Shown here: piece after piece, positions 23,841 through 34,496 of the stretch | Numbering within the stretch: position 1 is the stretch's first letter | Layout: the number at the start of each line of letters is the position of its first letter | Origin: Salvia splendens | Taxonomy: Eukaryota; Streptophyta; Magnoliopsida; Lamiales; Lamiaceae | Reading direction: 5' to 3' | Assembly: GCF_004379255.2 (NCBI RefSeq) | Contig: NC_056036.1 | Span: 2,418,001-2,482,000 of the forward strand | DNA length: 64,000 nt | Made by a program: the position numbers and the translations under genes | The notes under the pieces: generated by a model | Seen by the model: the letters and a program-made list of their open reading frames with translations, nothing else | What the model was told of the DNA's origin: nothing | The model's database searches: none

Positions 23841-25969
23841 TTAACTTAATCTGAATGAAGAAACAGCCTGCAGAAAAAAGCAATGATTATTTTGCAAGAT
23901 TTGAACATTAAATGCGTCGCAAAATTATGCTAAATGTTCGTAATTGCAGCCTACCTTTTGAATCTTGGGACCAAACTTTTCTTCCTCTTCGTCGACAAAC
24001 TGCAGGATGCAAGCAAATAGCTTAGGCTAAAGATGGAAAAATGAAATCCAAGTTATAGTACTAGCAATTTGACTAACCTGTCCTGTGAGAGTGTATAATC
24101 TGTTGTAAATCCCATTGTTTGCTACACCAAGAACTGAATACAAATGTCTCCCACTTTCTCCAGGATTTTTCAATGTGTACTCTATATAATACAGCCCTGT
24201 CCCATAAAACATACTACTAACATTCTCAATTATCCCAAAAAAAAGGCAAGTACTATAATCTTAGTTAGTAACTATATCTTCAAGTAGTTTGCACTGACAA
24301 CCTATAATTTGCTACATATGATCGAACTCAAAGGGAACAAGTTCATAGTTAGCTACTCATAACACCCCTGTCTTGAAAACAACCTAATTTGTCATGATGA
24401 CATATGATCGTATTCAAAGGGAACTGGTCATTACCATTGGAAGCTCTGCTATCTATAAGTTTGGCTGCAACACCGGGAGGCCTCTGCCAGCTTCTATCCA
24501 AACCACCAATCTGCAAAAAATACCAAACCATTCATCACATTCGTTCTGTTCATCACATCAAGTTGCAAGAGAACAGAAAATGGTGAAACCTACAAGAGTC
24601 TCTGCAAATTCACCGACTTTTCCAAAAGACTCCAGTCTGGTGAAGTCAGCACCGAGGCCAGTAATCGCAATGCTCACTGAGGCGGGGCAAGTAATAGAAG
24701 CAAGTCCAAGAAAAACATTAGACTAGAGTTGGACCAAAAGTTCCACAAAAACATCCTTCTGTAGATACATACCATTTGAACTGGAGGCCTCCTGTGGGTA
24801 GAAAGCAATTAGTGCCCTCACTCCGTCTCCTTCTCCCGTGCCTACTTGCCAATCTGCGCATACGCAACTTTACTAGCAAAACAGTATCTCATCCACTTAT
24901 GCAACTAAACATGATCAACCACCTCGAGCATATCAGAAAATCTAAAATAGTTTTTTTCAATTCAACAATCAGTGCCCTAACACCGTCTCCTTCTCCTTCT
25001 CCCGTACCTACTTGCCAATCTGTGCGCACACAACTTTACTAGCATAACAACAATTTAACAGAACCCTCTCCACTTATGAAACTAACTATGATTAATCACA
25101 AGTATTTTCAGAAACTAGAAAGTAAGTGGTTTGTTTCACTTCAACAATCAAACAAGATCAAATAACTTTCTTCCTTCCAGCTCTCATAAAAATAAAACAG
25201 CTACCACATGCTAAAAACCCCTCATTTATGGAGAAATTTAGTCAGTGTGAGTTCTTTTCTACCTATTCCATAGTTTCAACACTTCAGATATATATCTCTA
25301 ATGCTAAAATTTAGTGTTTCTGCTGAATGTAGAAATCCAAACACAAAAGTAAAATTTCATCCCAAACGAAAGCTCACCTTCTGGAATAGTGATCTTAAAC
25401 TTGTTCACCTCATCAGTGTAAACACGAAAACCCTCTGGTAATGCTATAAAAATCGAGATTAAAAGATAACCGATTAAAAAATTGAAATCTTCCTCATCAA
25501 GAAACAACACAACTACCGCTTTCAGCAGCCAATGCAGCCGCAGATATTGCAGGAAAAGCAAACACAGAAGCCGCCGCCTGCACCAGCAGCTCTCTCCTTC
25601 GCTTCTTACATTCATCTCCAACGCTCACGCTGTAAAAAATCAGTAAGAAAAAATTCAGCAAAAAAAATAAAGTAAAAAGTAAAATTGCATGTTTGTGCAT
25701 AATTTTAATGTGCGAGAAAGATGAAGAATGATTGCCATTGGGTCTGCTGATCAACCGCGTTGCTCTTGCAGCAGATAAAGCAGGTACTCTTGCTCTTCCT
25801 ATTGTCTTCATAAAATAAAAATAAAATTCACGATGAATGAACAGATTAAGCATCGGAGTTACAGTAGAAGAGGAGTGAGAAAGAGCAGACCTTGGTGGGT
25901 GGAGTTGGGGAGAGAGAATGAGGGATGAGAGAGAAGGGAATGAGAGTGCAGAGAAAAAATAGGAGCCAT
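23841..25969 (-). CDS. PPD3: PsbP domain-containing protein 3, thylakoid lumen
   Basis: Ten exons read from 25969 down: 25891-25969, 25714-25798, 25517-25629, 25378-25443, 24773-24853, 24594-24676, 24435-24510, 24078-24196, 23955-23999 and 23841-23867, giving 257 residues. The N-terminus is a serine-rich chloroplast transit peptide. A twin-arginine lumen signal follows (KKRRRELL, a hydrophobic stretch, then AAALAAES with an A-x-A cleavage site). The mature part is a PsbP domain: FRVYTDEVNKFKITIPEG, WQVGTGEG, AFYPQE, SIAITGLG, LDRSWQRPPG, LYYIEYTL, NGIYNRLYTLTGQ. PPD proteins sit in the lumen and support photosystem assembly or function; the exact role of PPD3 is unclear (family knowledge). 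Two oddities: exon 2 needs a GC donor, and exon 5 has a decayed tandem copy at 24971-25149. The neighbouring RRM gene is as in Arabidopsis. Confidence 0.93.
24811..25149. repeat. Tandem duplication of PPD3 exon 5 and adjoining intron
   Basis: Unit 1 (24811-24970) and unit 2 (24971-25149) share AGTGCCCT, CCGTCTCCTTCTC, CCTACTTGCCAATCTG, AACTTTACTAGCA, CTTATG and a final TCAACAATC in order. Unit 1 includes the working exon 5. Unit 2 still encodes WQVGTGEG after an acceptor, but no longer ends in a plausible donor. Confidence 0.85.
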
Positions 25970-26099
25970 TGTTGAGACTTGAGAAAACAAGCTGTGATGT
26001 AAATTGATTTTTATGATTTTTGATAAGGCTGCGGCCGTTAACTTGAAATAGAATAAAGGAATAAATTTATGGATTTTGCTGATGTGGCTCACAATATCT

Positions 26100-26690
26100 A
26101 ATAGGATAATAAAATTGTTTTCATTTTATTTTAAATGTATCATTTTTAGTTTAGAGTTTGCAAATGAACGTGAGGTATAAATTTTATTTTTAAAAAATAT
26201 TATTAGATGTGTTTTTAGGTATAAATTTTATTATTAGCAATGTTTTGAGGTATAAATTTTATTTTAAAAAAAATTATAAATAAAATGATATCGATTGGTC
26301 TGGTAAAAGTCTAACTGATCCACAAAAATTATTAGGTAAGCCATAGTGGTGTCAATTAGAATGTCTGAAATAAAAGGATTAGGTCGGATTCGGGAATACG
26401 TACAACCCATTAGTCAATGATTTTAAAGACCAAATTTATTGTTCGCACGAAATACCAAATTCTGCCAAAAGTAATGGAGTACTACTATAGTTTTTTTACC
26501 AATACCTTTTACTTCTAATAATATTTCTTTTATGGGATATTGGCGTCTAATATCATGAAACTTTTAAAAAGTTGAATTTTTCCCACGAACTTTAAAATTG
26601 GCAAATAATATCACGAACTTTACCTCATGTTAGTTTTTTCCCAAGAATGAAAAAATTCCCACAAATAATATTATGATACTGATTTTTTTT
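26100..26690. other. Intergenic, upstream of PPD3
   Basis: AT-rich. Three short direct repeats of GAGGTATAAATTTTATT (about 26171, 26217, 26253) are the only structure I noticed. Confidence 0.5.
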
Positions 26691-26693
26691 CGT

Positions 26694-27400
26694 GAGCATC
26701 CGCAGTGGTGCGGATGTCTCCGCGGACATCCCAAAAACACTTCCTGCCACGTCATTCGGACATCCCACTGCGGATGCCACGTCACACGGACATCCCACTG
26801 CACAGTGGCGGACATCCCCAAGGACATCCCGACGGACTTCCCGCAATAAAAAAAAATCACAAATTCACAAATTAAACAATTTACGGAAATAAAATTTCGA
26901 CACAAATAGGGAAAAAATCCCATTAAATAAAAAAAAGAAAAGTACATTTCACCAAATTAAAAAATACATTTCAATAATTAAAAACTACATCAACGACGAC
27001 CCATCCGCTGCCATACTTCTTCAATAATATCGTTCTGGAGTCGAACACGTGCATGAAGGAGACGCATCATGTGTTCATAATGCAACTTCTCCTCGATGCT
27101 CTCGTACCTCTTCCCGTGCCTGTCGTGCAACGACTCAAAGAGGTTTATGAGCTTGTCGATGGAGGTCAGGTCGTTGGCCGAGTAGCCCACGATGGAGAAG
27201 TCGCAGGAGGCCGACGCCTGCCACGTGGAGGAGGAGAAGAGGAAACATGCGAGAAAGATTGGGCAGTTTGGGAAGGGAAGTGAAGTGATGAGAGCCATGT
27301 TGGTTGGGAAATGAGTGGTGATTGGGCAGTTTTTATAGGTAAGATTTTGTGTTTGGAAAGTGTTTGCTTTCAAGTGAAGGTGTCTGAGACTTTAAGGTTG
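26694..27400 (-). mobile_element. PIF/Harbinger-type element, family C, one end only
   Basis: The left end GAGCATCCGCAGTGG is the Harbinger-like terminus seen elsewhere here. The next 135 bases repeat GGACATCCC five times plus variants. An ORF remnant follows at 26990-27298. I found no right terminus or target duplication, so the right boundary is approximate and the element is probably truncated. Confidence 0.6.
26990..27298 (-). pseudogene. Harbinger ORF remnant, 102 aa
   Basis: The frame begins MALITSLPFPNCPIF and ends in RLQNDIIEEVWQRMGRR. The end closely resembles the last residues of the transposase fragment at 59063-59656 (RLKKDLIEELWARRTARR). The stop lies about 300 bases from the element terminus, the same layout as in that copy. 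The catalytic core is absent. The first part is hydrophobic and I do not recognise it; I read the frame as an internally deleted transposase. Confidence 0.5.
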
Positions 27401-27559
27401 GTTTATAGTATGTTTCCAAAATTGGTGATGATGATACACAACTTCTGAGCTATGAGATGAATGTTATAATTTGATGTCAAAATCTTAATCAATCTAAAAA
27501 CATCAAATTGTATATATATATTTTTTTAATTAAAATTTTCATTAGGTACAATATCTATT

Positions 27560-27654
27560 GGCCCAGACACAAGGCACATCCATGTTGAAAGCATATTAAT
27601 TCAAAATTTGATCCGATATCAATAGGCCCAAACACAAGGCCCATCCATGTTGAA
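27560..27654. repeat. 30 bp direct repeat beside the tRNA gene
   Basis: GGCCCAGACACAAGGCACAT and GGCCCAAACACAAGGCCCAT, each continuing CCATGTTGAA, lie 65 bases apart. They end 28 bases from the tRNA gene. Confidence 0.7.
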
Positions 27655-27681
27655 GATTTTATAATAGTTTTGGAAAAAAAT

Positions 27682-27765
27682 TGTCAGAAGTGGGATTTGA
27701 ACCCACGCCCTCTCTCGAAGACCAGAACTTGAGTCTGGCGCCTTAGACCACTCGGCCATCCTGAC
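27682..27765 (-). tRNA. tRNA-Leu (anticodon CAA)
   Basis: On the minus strand the acceptor arms GTCAGGA and TTCTGAC pair over seven bases and the discriminator is A. The anticodon stem CCAGA/TCTGG holds the loop CTCAAGT, giving anticodon CAA for UUG codons. A long variable arm marks the class II type expected for leucine. The A box TGGCCGAGTGGT and B box GGTTCAAATCC are intact, and a run of seven T follows directly for polymerase III termination. There is no intron. It looks functional. Confidence 0.96.
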
Positions 27766-27769
27766 TTGT

Positions 27770-29185
27770 TTAAATGTTTTAATGTTAGTAATTATATTTA
27801 GCTATTGAATTCAAGATGATATGTGCTCTGTTCATAGTCGTCATCATCATAATTATTATGAATATCAAGTGGTACTAATATATTAGTAAGAAATTATCTC
27901 ATTATAAAAAGTTTCTCGTTACAACTTTATGAATTACAACTACTATGAAACGTGTGACTGTGTGAGAATAAGTTTTGTACAAACGATGCAAAATAAATTT
28001 TGAGGAAAAGAGAGGGCTTCAATATGCATTGATTGCAATGGTACGAACACAAGTGGTGTCCCAACTACTATAGTAGTAGGAGTAATACACAAACTACAAT
28101 AATTCTAACCGTATTTATTTCTTTTTGTACATATGTTAGACTTGTCAATATTCAACACAAAAATTCAAGAAATGTAATTACAGGGCTGCTATATGATCTG
28201 AAACGGTTGCTTGTTTTTTAGGACATCATATGCATTTATCTTTTCAATTAGCGGGAAAACATTATCTCATGTGAATAAATTATAAACAAATTTGTACAGT
28301 AGCAATTTACTCCTTCTTATCCGAATTAAATTGAATCGTATTTTGTTTTGGAAGGTCCCAACTAAGTTGATTAATTTTCTTTATTGAAAAAAATAAAACA
28401 TTCAATTTCTTAATTCTTGCTCAAAAGTTAATCAATTTAGTTAGGACGAATTGATTAATATATTTATTAGTGATAATTCAAATTTTTTCACTATGAACTG
28501 TCACGTCAATGACAGGAGTTGGAATTTTTTTTCTTTTTCCAAAAGGAGAGTAAGAATATTTATTTTATTTTCTATTATGAAGAACCGAATTGTCAAATTT
28601 TTTAATTTGCATTAGTTAAGTGACGTTCTCATTCTATTATTTGTTGGATCATATACGTTTTTGAAGCCTAAATTTTTTAGTACAAAACCACTAGTATTAC
28701 AAAGATTCATAGACTACTACAAAAATAATTTTATGTCCAACGTATATTTATAAATCACCTATATATATTATTAAATTTGATTTTGTAAATTTTTGTCGAG
28801 GAAGAAAATTGTAAAAGGGGTGAAGACAAAATAGAAATAGGTGACAAATACTGCAATACTCCTAAGAAAAATAGATTAAATGGAAGAATGTGACAATTTT
28901 GTAGGCTGGCATTAGGTATGTTTTGACACATCATGCTTACTTACAGCTAATAATTTTGTAGCTGTCAAATGCTAATCATCAAATGAACGAGCTGCTTCAT
29001 TTTTAAATCAGACTGCTACCTAGATGTTCTCAGTAATTCATTTCAAATAGCACACTACTATTAATGTTTTTCAATTTTCCATCTAGTTTAGGAGTAATAA
29101 ATCAAGTAACTAAAAAATGTCACAATATGTTAATTGGAACGTTGCCTTTTTGCAATTATTATAAATATTTAACCAATTTAAATTA
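27770..29185. other. Intergenic, AT-rich
   Basis: I see no supported gene. The short frames here match nothing I recognise. Confidence 0.55.
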
Positions 29186-29187
29186 TA

Positions 29188-29362
29188 CTCCCTCCGTCCC
29201 GGGCTACTCGCCCCTTTCCTTTTCGGCACGGAGATTAAGAAATGAGTGTATAGGAAAGTCAAAAATGACGGCTATAGGTGAAAATTTTTACTAAAAATGA
29301 AAGAGTACAAGTAACTTAGGACGCCCAAAAAGGAAATAAGTGCGAGTAGTGCGGGATGGAGG
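29188..29362. mobile_element. Stowaway-like MITE, 175 bp
   Basis: The ends CTCCCTCCGTCCCGGGCTAC and GCGAGTAGTGCGGGATGGAGG are inverted repeats, flanked by TA on each side (29186-29187, 29363-29364). It has no coding capacity. Confidence 0.75.
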
Positions 29363-29641
29363 TAGTAGTAGTACTATAAAAATAAATAAATGGAAGCTAG
29401 TAGTATAGGGGGTGGGGGTTACTAATGCGTACGTGTGCATGTATATAAATATAGGTAGGCCTGCTCACTGTTGCTGCCCACTAGATTCTCACTGTTGCTA
29501 TCTTTTACTTGCTTCACTCACCATCTTCTTTGCGCGAGTAGTACATTTTTTTAAAATTCATCTTAATTATCTACCCCAATTTTATTGAACATACTTAAAT
29601 AAATGCTTCCATTATTCTTATTAGAATTTTGCGATTACTTA

Positions 29642-29866
29642 CTCCATCCTTTTTATGTTAATAGAGTCTTTTTTTAAAACAAAAGTTTTTAAATCGTTAA
29701 GTTATTTCTATTTTTGACAAAAATAATCTCTTTTACTGCATAGTTTGTATTATCTGTTCATTTCTCTTGCTTTATTCTCTTTTACTTTATTCACCATTCA
29801 CTTAACACACTATTTTTTATTTTCGTGCCGAAAACAAGTGCCTCTACGAGCAAGAACGGAGGGAGA
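29642..29866. mobile_element. Stowaway-like MITE, about 225 bp
   Basis: TA then CTCCATCCTTTTTATGTTAA at the left and GCAAGAACGGAGGGAG at the right. The right TA is mutated, so the copy is old. Confidence 0.55.
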
Positions 29867-29869
29867 ACT

Positions 29870-31070
29870 ATTTAAGTTGCAGGCTTTTTATGGAGTAATT
29901 TTTTAGAGTTATGTTAGGGACTTAATTAGGTTTGGTATCTTATATAATTCTCACAAATTTGAGTACATTGTTCTACCAACCTATCATGGTTAAATATGAT
30001 GCAAAATCTGAAAATTATTCTAATACCTTCACATCTCTATTAATTACTACTCTTAATTTTTTTGAAGATTTATTATAGAATTTGTAGTATTAGAGAAAAA
30101 GGAAATTTAGCATTTGACTTTATCATGTCATTGATGAACAGTGATGTAGAGTATAGACTATAGATGTTGATTCGTCTATATTTAATATGGAGTATATAAT
30201 TAAATTTTTATTTTTGTAGTTTAAACTCCTAGTGAGTTTTTTCATGAAAATGCTATACATTTTGAGATCCTTTAGGAGAGTTTGATGAGCTGTTGATTTG
30301 ATTTGTCACAAAATTGGGCACAAATATGTTTGGACACTCAACGTACAAGAATTTTATTTCTTTTTCCTCCCAAATCGATTTGTAGCTGGAATATACTTGT
30401 ATATTTGTTGTGCAATAAAATTATACCCTAACTATCCCACTACTACTAACAAATAAATAAATAAATAATAGGAAAAAAAAGGTTATCGTTCTTTAACATG
30501 CTTTAACTTTCTTGATCATCTTCAGTAAGTAGTAAATTGAGATTAGGATGCATGTAACTTTTATGAATGTAAGTCAAACGAGAAATGCTAGTTGGTATTT
30601 ATCCGAATATATTTGAAACGAGATTATTAAATTAGATTTTTTCTATATTTTCTACTAGTATTATTTTATTTTTTTTCGATTTTGCATGATGTTGGGAAAT
30701 GGGAAAACTTATAGAAAACCGTTAGGTGATTTAGTGAAGTGTGTGCATTGTCAAGCAGATAAGTGTGTGTTTGAAGGTGAAAGGCATCAGCACAGCTCAC
30801 AATGCATACGAAAGCTACAAATTGATGCAAGAAATTTAAGGAAATGCACTTTCATAGGTTTGTATTAGGCATCTTTTTTTGGGTTTTGAGTTTCACAACA
30901 CACCCTACCTCTTTAGGAGGGGCACTAAATAACACTTACTACCAAAACATGACATCAAATAAATTAATGCAGTTAATTTGAAATTATGTCCTTAGATAGT
31001 TAAATAAATATAGATTCTATCAGTGTATCAGATAATCTAAAGATTCGAGAACGTAGCAAATCCAAGATAT
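29870..31070. other. Intergenic, AT-rich
   Basis: I see no supported gene. A 60-codon frame at 30686-30868 shows no domain I know. Confidence 0.5.
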
Positions 31071-31227
31071 AATTTTGGAAGAGGCGGAATCAATAAAAAT
31101 GAATGAATGAGGGAAGAATGCAATTTTTCTACTTTAACGAGGGATGAATTTATAGATATACAAAATAAGTTCTTGGAAAATCTCAAAACACAATTTTGGA
31201 GGGGACGGAAACAATAGAAGTGAATGA

Positions 31228-32105
31228 GAGCATCCACAATGGCGCCTAGCGCACCGCCTAGCCGAGCCCCGGCGCTAGGCAATGCGCTCGGCGAACCATT
31301 GCAACCGCCTAGCGGTTTTCCAAAAAAAAAATCGCCTAGCGCTAGGCGATATACGGGCGCTCGGCGATCCGCTCGTCGCCATTGCAGGGTCCGGATCGCC
31401 GAGCGCATCGCCCAGCCGATTTTAATTTTTTTTTATTTAATGTTTTTTTAATAAAACTTATTCTTGGTTGTTTCTCTTTTATAGAAACATCCTTGAATGT
31501 TTTATGTTCCACTTTCGATGTGGGACAAAATCATTCTTGGTTGTTTCTCTTTTATAGAGACATCCTTGAATATTATATGTTCCACTTTCGATGTGGGACA
31601 AACTCATTCTTGGTTGTTTCTCTTTTATAGAGACATCCTTGAATGTTTTATATTCCACTTTCGATGTAAGGACAAAATCATTCTTGGTTGTTTCTCTTTT
31701 ATAGAGACATCCTTGAATATTTTATGTTTCACTTTTGATGTGGGACAAAATCATTCTTGGTTGTTTCTCTTTTATAGAGACATCCTTAAATATTTTATGT
31801 TCCACTTTCGATGTGGGACAAACTCATTCTTAGTTGTGTTTTTTTAATTAATGTACTTTTTAAAATTTTAATATTATTATTGAGTTTTCTCGTATCTGTG
31901 TCGTAAATTTAATTCCGTATTTTGTGTGATTGTCAATTATTATTTGTTTTATATAATTAGGAGTGATGTGGCTAGGCTATGGCTAGGGTATTTGCTTGTC
32001 TTGATGATGTGGCAGGAGGATTTTTAGTGCTGATGATGTGGCAGGAGGAGTTTGTGGCTAGGCTATGACTAGGCTATTGCTGGGCTATTCCTATTGTGGA
32101 TGGCC
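31228..32105. mobile_element. PIF/Harbinger-type element, family B, with a tandem array
   Basis: The ends GAGCATCCACAATGG and CTATTGTGGATGGCC are inverted repeats flanked by the 3 bp duplication TGA (31225-31227, 32106-32108). The left 200 bases repeat CGCCTAGCG and CTCGGCGA in both directions. The right 150 bases contain GATGATGTGGCAGGAGGA twice and several GGCTAGGCTAT words. That right end matches, inverted, the left end of the element at 58830-59795. No transposase remains; the interior is a 73 bp tandem array. Confidence 0.85.
31461..31847. repeat. Tandem array, 73 bp unit, five copies plus a partial
   Basis: TTCTTGGTTGTTTCTC begins at 31461, 31534, 31607, 31681 and 31754, and a partial copy starts at 31827, so the period is 73 (once 74). 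Each unit contains CCACTTTCGATGTGGGACAA, whose reverse complement resembles words common at plant LTR ends. Confidence 0.95.
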
Positions 32106-32233
32106 TGAACGACGGAGGAATGAAGTTTTTCTACCTAAATAAGGGATAAAATTATAATCATACAAAATAAGTTTTATAAAAAAATCAGAACGACAAGTAG
32201 AAAACCAAATTAGTTAGGTCCTCGATATTATAA

Positions 32234-33797
32234 GGCCATCCACAGTGGGGCGGACGATAGATCGGGCGCGCTATCGTCCGCCACTGTGGCTCCGCAGACG
32301 ACGGACGATGCGTCATCCGCGCCCAATGCTTAGTCCGCGGACGAAGCGTTGACGATAGGGCATCGTCCGCCCACTGTGGGCGACGTGGACGATGCAACGC
32401 GTTTTAGTTTTTTTTTTTAATTCGAAAATTTTGTTATTTATATATACCTCAGCTTCGCTTTTCATTTGTAACTTTTCGATTAACTTTTAAACTCTCAAAT
32501 TACGCTATAAAATGGATTCCGGTGGATACTCAAGTCCTAGTAGCCCGAAGTTTGGAGATGGCGCACAGTGGCCGGGTACACAACCTGGCGAATATCGGTT
32601 GTTCGACGCCAACACGCAGTATGATCCGGACTTTAGTACGGATTCGTACGGTCTCTCTGACATGGAGTCGTCTCCAACTCGCCCTGTCGCCGTTTCCCGT
32701 TGCGCCCCCGCCCCCGCCAAAAAGAAGCGGACCAAGCATCGGACGCACAAGTTGCCACCTCCGACAACTTGTGAAGAGTACACCCTCGGCCGTACGAACT
32801 ACCAGCCGGATGAAACCCTTGTCTTGGCGAGGTGATGGGTGGATATATCGGAGGACCCGATATTCGCGAACAACCAAAAGTAGCTCGCGTACTGGGAGCG
32901 CATCGCCGAGCGCTACAATGAGGCGAAGCCGCTGAGCGCGTACAAGCACCAACGGGAGCAGCTCCGCAAGCAATGGGATCAGGTGAAGAAGCAAGTCAAC
33001 CTATTCGCGGCGGAGTACGAGAAGTGCTCGAGGGATCAGGGAAGCGGCGAGAGCTTGAGCGACGTGCGCGATAGAGTGTTGTTGTCGTACCAGTCCATGT
33101 ACGGCGACTTCAAGCATTTCAACATCCGGGAGCTCTTGAGGGACAAGCAGAAGTTCCAAGGCAAGATTCTGCACACCGGTGCGGCGAAGAGGACGAAGAC
33201 CACCGACACTGGTGGTTACACGACTAGCGAGAGCGGAACTCGTCCGGTGGACCTCAACCAGACGTGCACGGAGGAAGAGACTTTCGGCACACCGATGTCC
33301 TCCCGGCGGCATCCCATAGCCGTCAACGCTGCGAAGAACAAGGGGGAGGCGAAGGCGACATCCTCCTCGGCCGCCGCCCCCCATCGCTGATCCCGACCCC
33401 GACCCCGGCGACACTTGTCTACGCGGATTTGGCAACGGCCTCGATGGCACGGACGTTGTTGGATACGCACAACGCCCTTACGAAGTGTGCGGATCCGGGC
33501 AGAGCCGAATTCCTCTAGAGGTTGATCAATGAGTTGAGCCGGAAGTTGGGGCTTTTGTAGGATAGTCAATTTTTTTATTTCTAACCCGTGTAACTTTTTT
33601 TTTATAATCAATGAATTTTTTACCGTTCTTAGTTAATAGTTGTGTTTTTTCTAAGTTTGCATTTATATATTTAAATACATTTAAATTAATTAACAAAACA
33701 ATAGTAAAATGCTTAGGGCGCCCACTGCAGGTAAAATGAGAGAAGGATAAAATGCTGACGTAGCGGTACATAGTAGGGCGCCTCATTGTGGATACTC
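32234..33797 (+). mobile_element. PIF/Harbinger-type element, family D, carrying only ORF1
   Basis: The ends GGCCATCCACAGTGGGG and CCTCATTGTGGATACTC are inverted repeats flanked by the 3 bp duplication TAA (32231-32233, 33798-33800). The left 160 bases repeat GGACGATAG/CTATCGTCC. Inside is a decayed ORF1 (32512-33560). No transposase ORF is present. Confidence 0.85.
32512..33560 (+). pseudogene. Harbinger ORF1 (Myb/trihelix-like) pseudogene
   Basis: The frame opens MDSGGYSSPSSPKFGD. The middle has WVDISEDPIFANNQK, YWERIAERYNEAKP and LRKQWDQVKKQVN, the Myb/trihelix-like fold with a NAM-associated tail of PIF/Harbinger ORF1 proteins. In the family this DNA-binding protein acts with the transposase at the element ends. 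Here it is broken: in-frame TGA at 32833-32835, TAG at 32881-32883, a frameshift at the C-run near 33375, and a TAG at 33516-33518 before the usual ending RLINELSRKLGLL (stop 33558-33560). A functional protein is unlikely. Confidence 0.8.
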
Positions 33798-33800
33798 TAA

Positions 33801-34420
33801 AGTTCTTTACAACTTAATTAATAGGCTACTAAATCACATTTCCACTCTCCCTTAAATCCGCCAATTGTTTGAGATGACAATTTAACTATTCATATTTGTA
33901 TGTAAATTATTAATAAAATGGACGTTAAAGACAAAAAAAGACATTGATCACTCATACTACTTCCATTTACGAAAATTTGTTTTGGTAGTGGATGTTACAT
34001 AGTTTAATGTAAAATCTGTAAAATAAGATAAAGATAGTAAAAAAAAATGGGACTTACCTTATTACAAAGAAGAATTTATAATAAATAGATATTGACTAAT
34101 GTTTATGTACGTTCCAAAAAAAAACATACTACTAGTAACTATTGTTCAATAAAGCATACACATAAGATTAGATTAAATACATAATAATTGAATAGGATTA
34201 AATTAGTGTGAATCCGAGAGCCAGAAATCTTTGTAAAGCATAGCACGCATAAATCTCTGCAACAAACTCCCATTGCATTTTCACCTTCCCCTCTCTATCC
34301 TCTCTCTTTGATTATTATTTTACCAGTTTTGGAGCCCTTCTCAGGTGGCTTTTACAGTCCCTATGCAGATTAGCCTTTATTACGACCCCAATCTATTCCA
34401 TTCTCCTTCGTTTTCAGTGC
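33801..34420. other. Upstream region of the NAC gene
   Basis: AT-rich; no gene or transposon ends seen. The last 200 bases become CT-rich before the TATA box. Confidence 0.5.
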
Positions 34421-34426
34421 TTCATT

Positions 34427-34436
34427 TATATAAATA
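34427..34436 (+). promoter_or_regulatory. TATA box of the NAC gene
   Basis: TATATAAATA lies 61 bases before the start codon, implying a leader of about 30-40 bases. Confidence 0.6.
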
Positions 34437-34496
34437 ACCCACCACAACCATCACCTTCTTATCCATGTTCCAATTTCTACAATTTATCTCATCAAA

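Larger units (their letters stand above)
31074..32210. repeat. Diverged direct repeat split by a Harbinger insertion
   Basis: The unit with AATTTTGGAAGAGGCGGAA, TTTTTCTACTTTAACGAGGG and TACAAAATAAGTT (31074-31180) recurs as AATTTTGGAGGGGACGGAA (31190) and, beyond the element, TTTTTCTACCTAAATAAGGG and TACAAAATAAGTT (32126-32173). The element at 31228-32105 sits inside the second copy. Confidence 0.6.

Noticed and set aside
30686..30868. 60-codon frame with two CxxC-like pairs
   Set aside because: The cysteines (CVHCQADKC) do not fit a zinc-finger spacing I know, and the flanks are plain AT-rich DNA.
31497..31847. 116-codon open frame
   Set aside because: It runs through the 73 bp tandem array and is open only because the repeat unit lacks stops in all frames. 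No domain or start context supports a gene.
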